Assembly (NCBI GenBank): GCA_903842455.1
Contig: CAIMLX010000205.1
Location: 1 to 64,000, forward strand
Direction: 5' to 3'
From: an uncultured Hyphomicrobiales bacterium
GTDB taxonomy: Bacteria; Pseudomonadota; Alphaproteobacteria; Rhizobiales; Devosiaceae
Length of the DNA stretch: 64,000 nucleotides
Shown here: positions 63,898-64,000 of the stretch, piece after piece
Layout of the letters: each line of letters opens with the position of its first letter
How positions within the stretch are numbered: position 1 is the first letter of the stretch
Notes under the pieces: model-generated
What the model was told of the DNA's origin: nothing
Seen by the model: only the letters and a program-made list of their open reading frames with translations
The model's database searches: none
Program-made: the position numbers and the translations under genes

Positions 63898-64000
63898 GTG
63901 AGCGACGTCCTGTCATCTTCCCTGACTCCCGCAACTTCCACTGCAAGGCGCGTGCCTTGCGAAATGTGCCTGCTGAGAAGCAATCCGAACTTCCGGGCGT
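63898..64000 (+). CDS. Start of a probable Crp/Fnr-type regulator, truncated by window end
   Basis: From GTG 63898 an open frame runs to the window edge (too short for the ORF track). The 34 visible residues include VPCEMCLLRSNPNFRA; a C-x-x-C-x-L-R...F-R pattern is common at the N-terminus of alphaproteobacterial Crp/Fnr regulators. AAGGAA lies about 20 bases upstream, somewhat far. The assignment rests on this one motif. Confidence 0.42.
   Translation, partial: MSDVLSSSLTPATSTARRVPCEMCLLRSNPNFRA

Overview
The window looks like chromosomal DNA of a high-GC alphaproteobacterium of the Hyphomicrobiales (Rhizobiales). I favour a Devosia-like genome, but the genus is inferred from gene style, not proven. 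Support comes from a complete PhyR/NepR/EcfG general stress locus with GGAAC-N16-CGTT promoters (exclusive to Alphaproteobacteria), a PutA without the DNA-binding domain, a DUF2934 protein and rhizobial-type sugar ABC/Gfo-Idh-MocA gene blocks.

Layout. (1) 1-1434: the end of a large serine recombinase whose last codons lie inside an antisense tRNA-Met, i.e. the edge of an integrated element. (2) 1.5-20 kb: an exopolysaccharide/capsule locus with heparinase-like lyase, secreted GH5, CapK-like ligase, FemAB-like acyltransferase, two GT4 enzymes, a flippase, WecB-WecC-WecG/TagA, a GINT1-like protein, a Wzz/GumC-type chain-length protein, a degenerate receiver and a WcaJ/ExoY-type initiating transferase. 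No Wzy polymerase or outer-membrane export protein is seen in the window. (3) 20.4-36.5 kb: heterodimeric ABC exporter, frameshifted vanadium haloperoxidase, S66 peptidase, ABC-F ATPase, aldo/keto reductase, ZntA with a MerR-type promoter, a short LOV photoreceptor, OsmC and PutA. (4) 36.7-47.4 kb: a carbohydrate module with a complete ABC importer, three Gfo/Idh/MocA oxidoreductases, DUF993 and TIM-barrel enzymes, and a TetR regulator flanked by two near-identical operators. (5) 47.4-54.8 kb: mixed metabolism (D-erythronate dehydrogenase-like, acetamidase/formamidase, Fe-ADH, mannonate dehydratase) and small proteins. (6) 54.9-56.7 kb: an ArsR-led operon with DUF1801 and AHSA1-like proteins. 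(7) 56.9-61.3 kb: a polar amino-acid ABC importer with an AstE/aspartoacylase-like deacylase. (8) 61.4-64 kb: the general stress response core phyR <> nepR-ecfG, a degenerate receiver and the start of a probable Crp/Fnr regulator.

Most notable: a third perfect EcfG-type promoter lies just beyond the phyR terminator and is followed about 100 bases later by a strong intrinsic terminator with no ORF between. This predicts an unannotated stress-induced small RNA of about 130 nt (61404-61537, minus strand), analogous to Caulobacter GsrN. Second is the TetR-controlled sugar module with three distinct Gfo/Idh/MocA enzymes and a DUF993 protein, whose substrate is unknown. Three copies of a dispersed palindromic intergenic repeat are also present.
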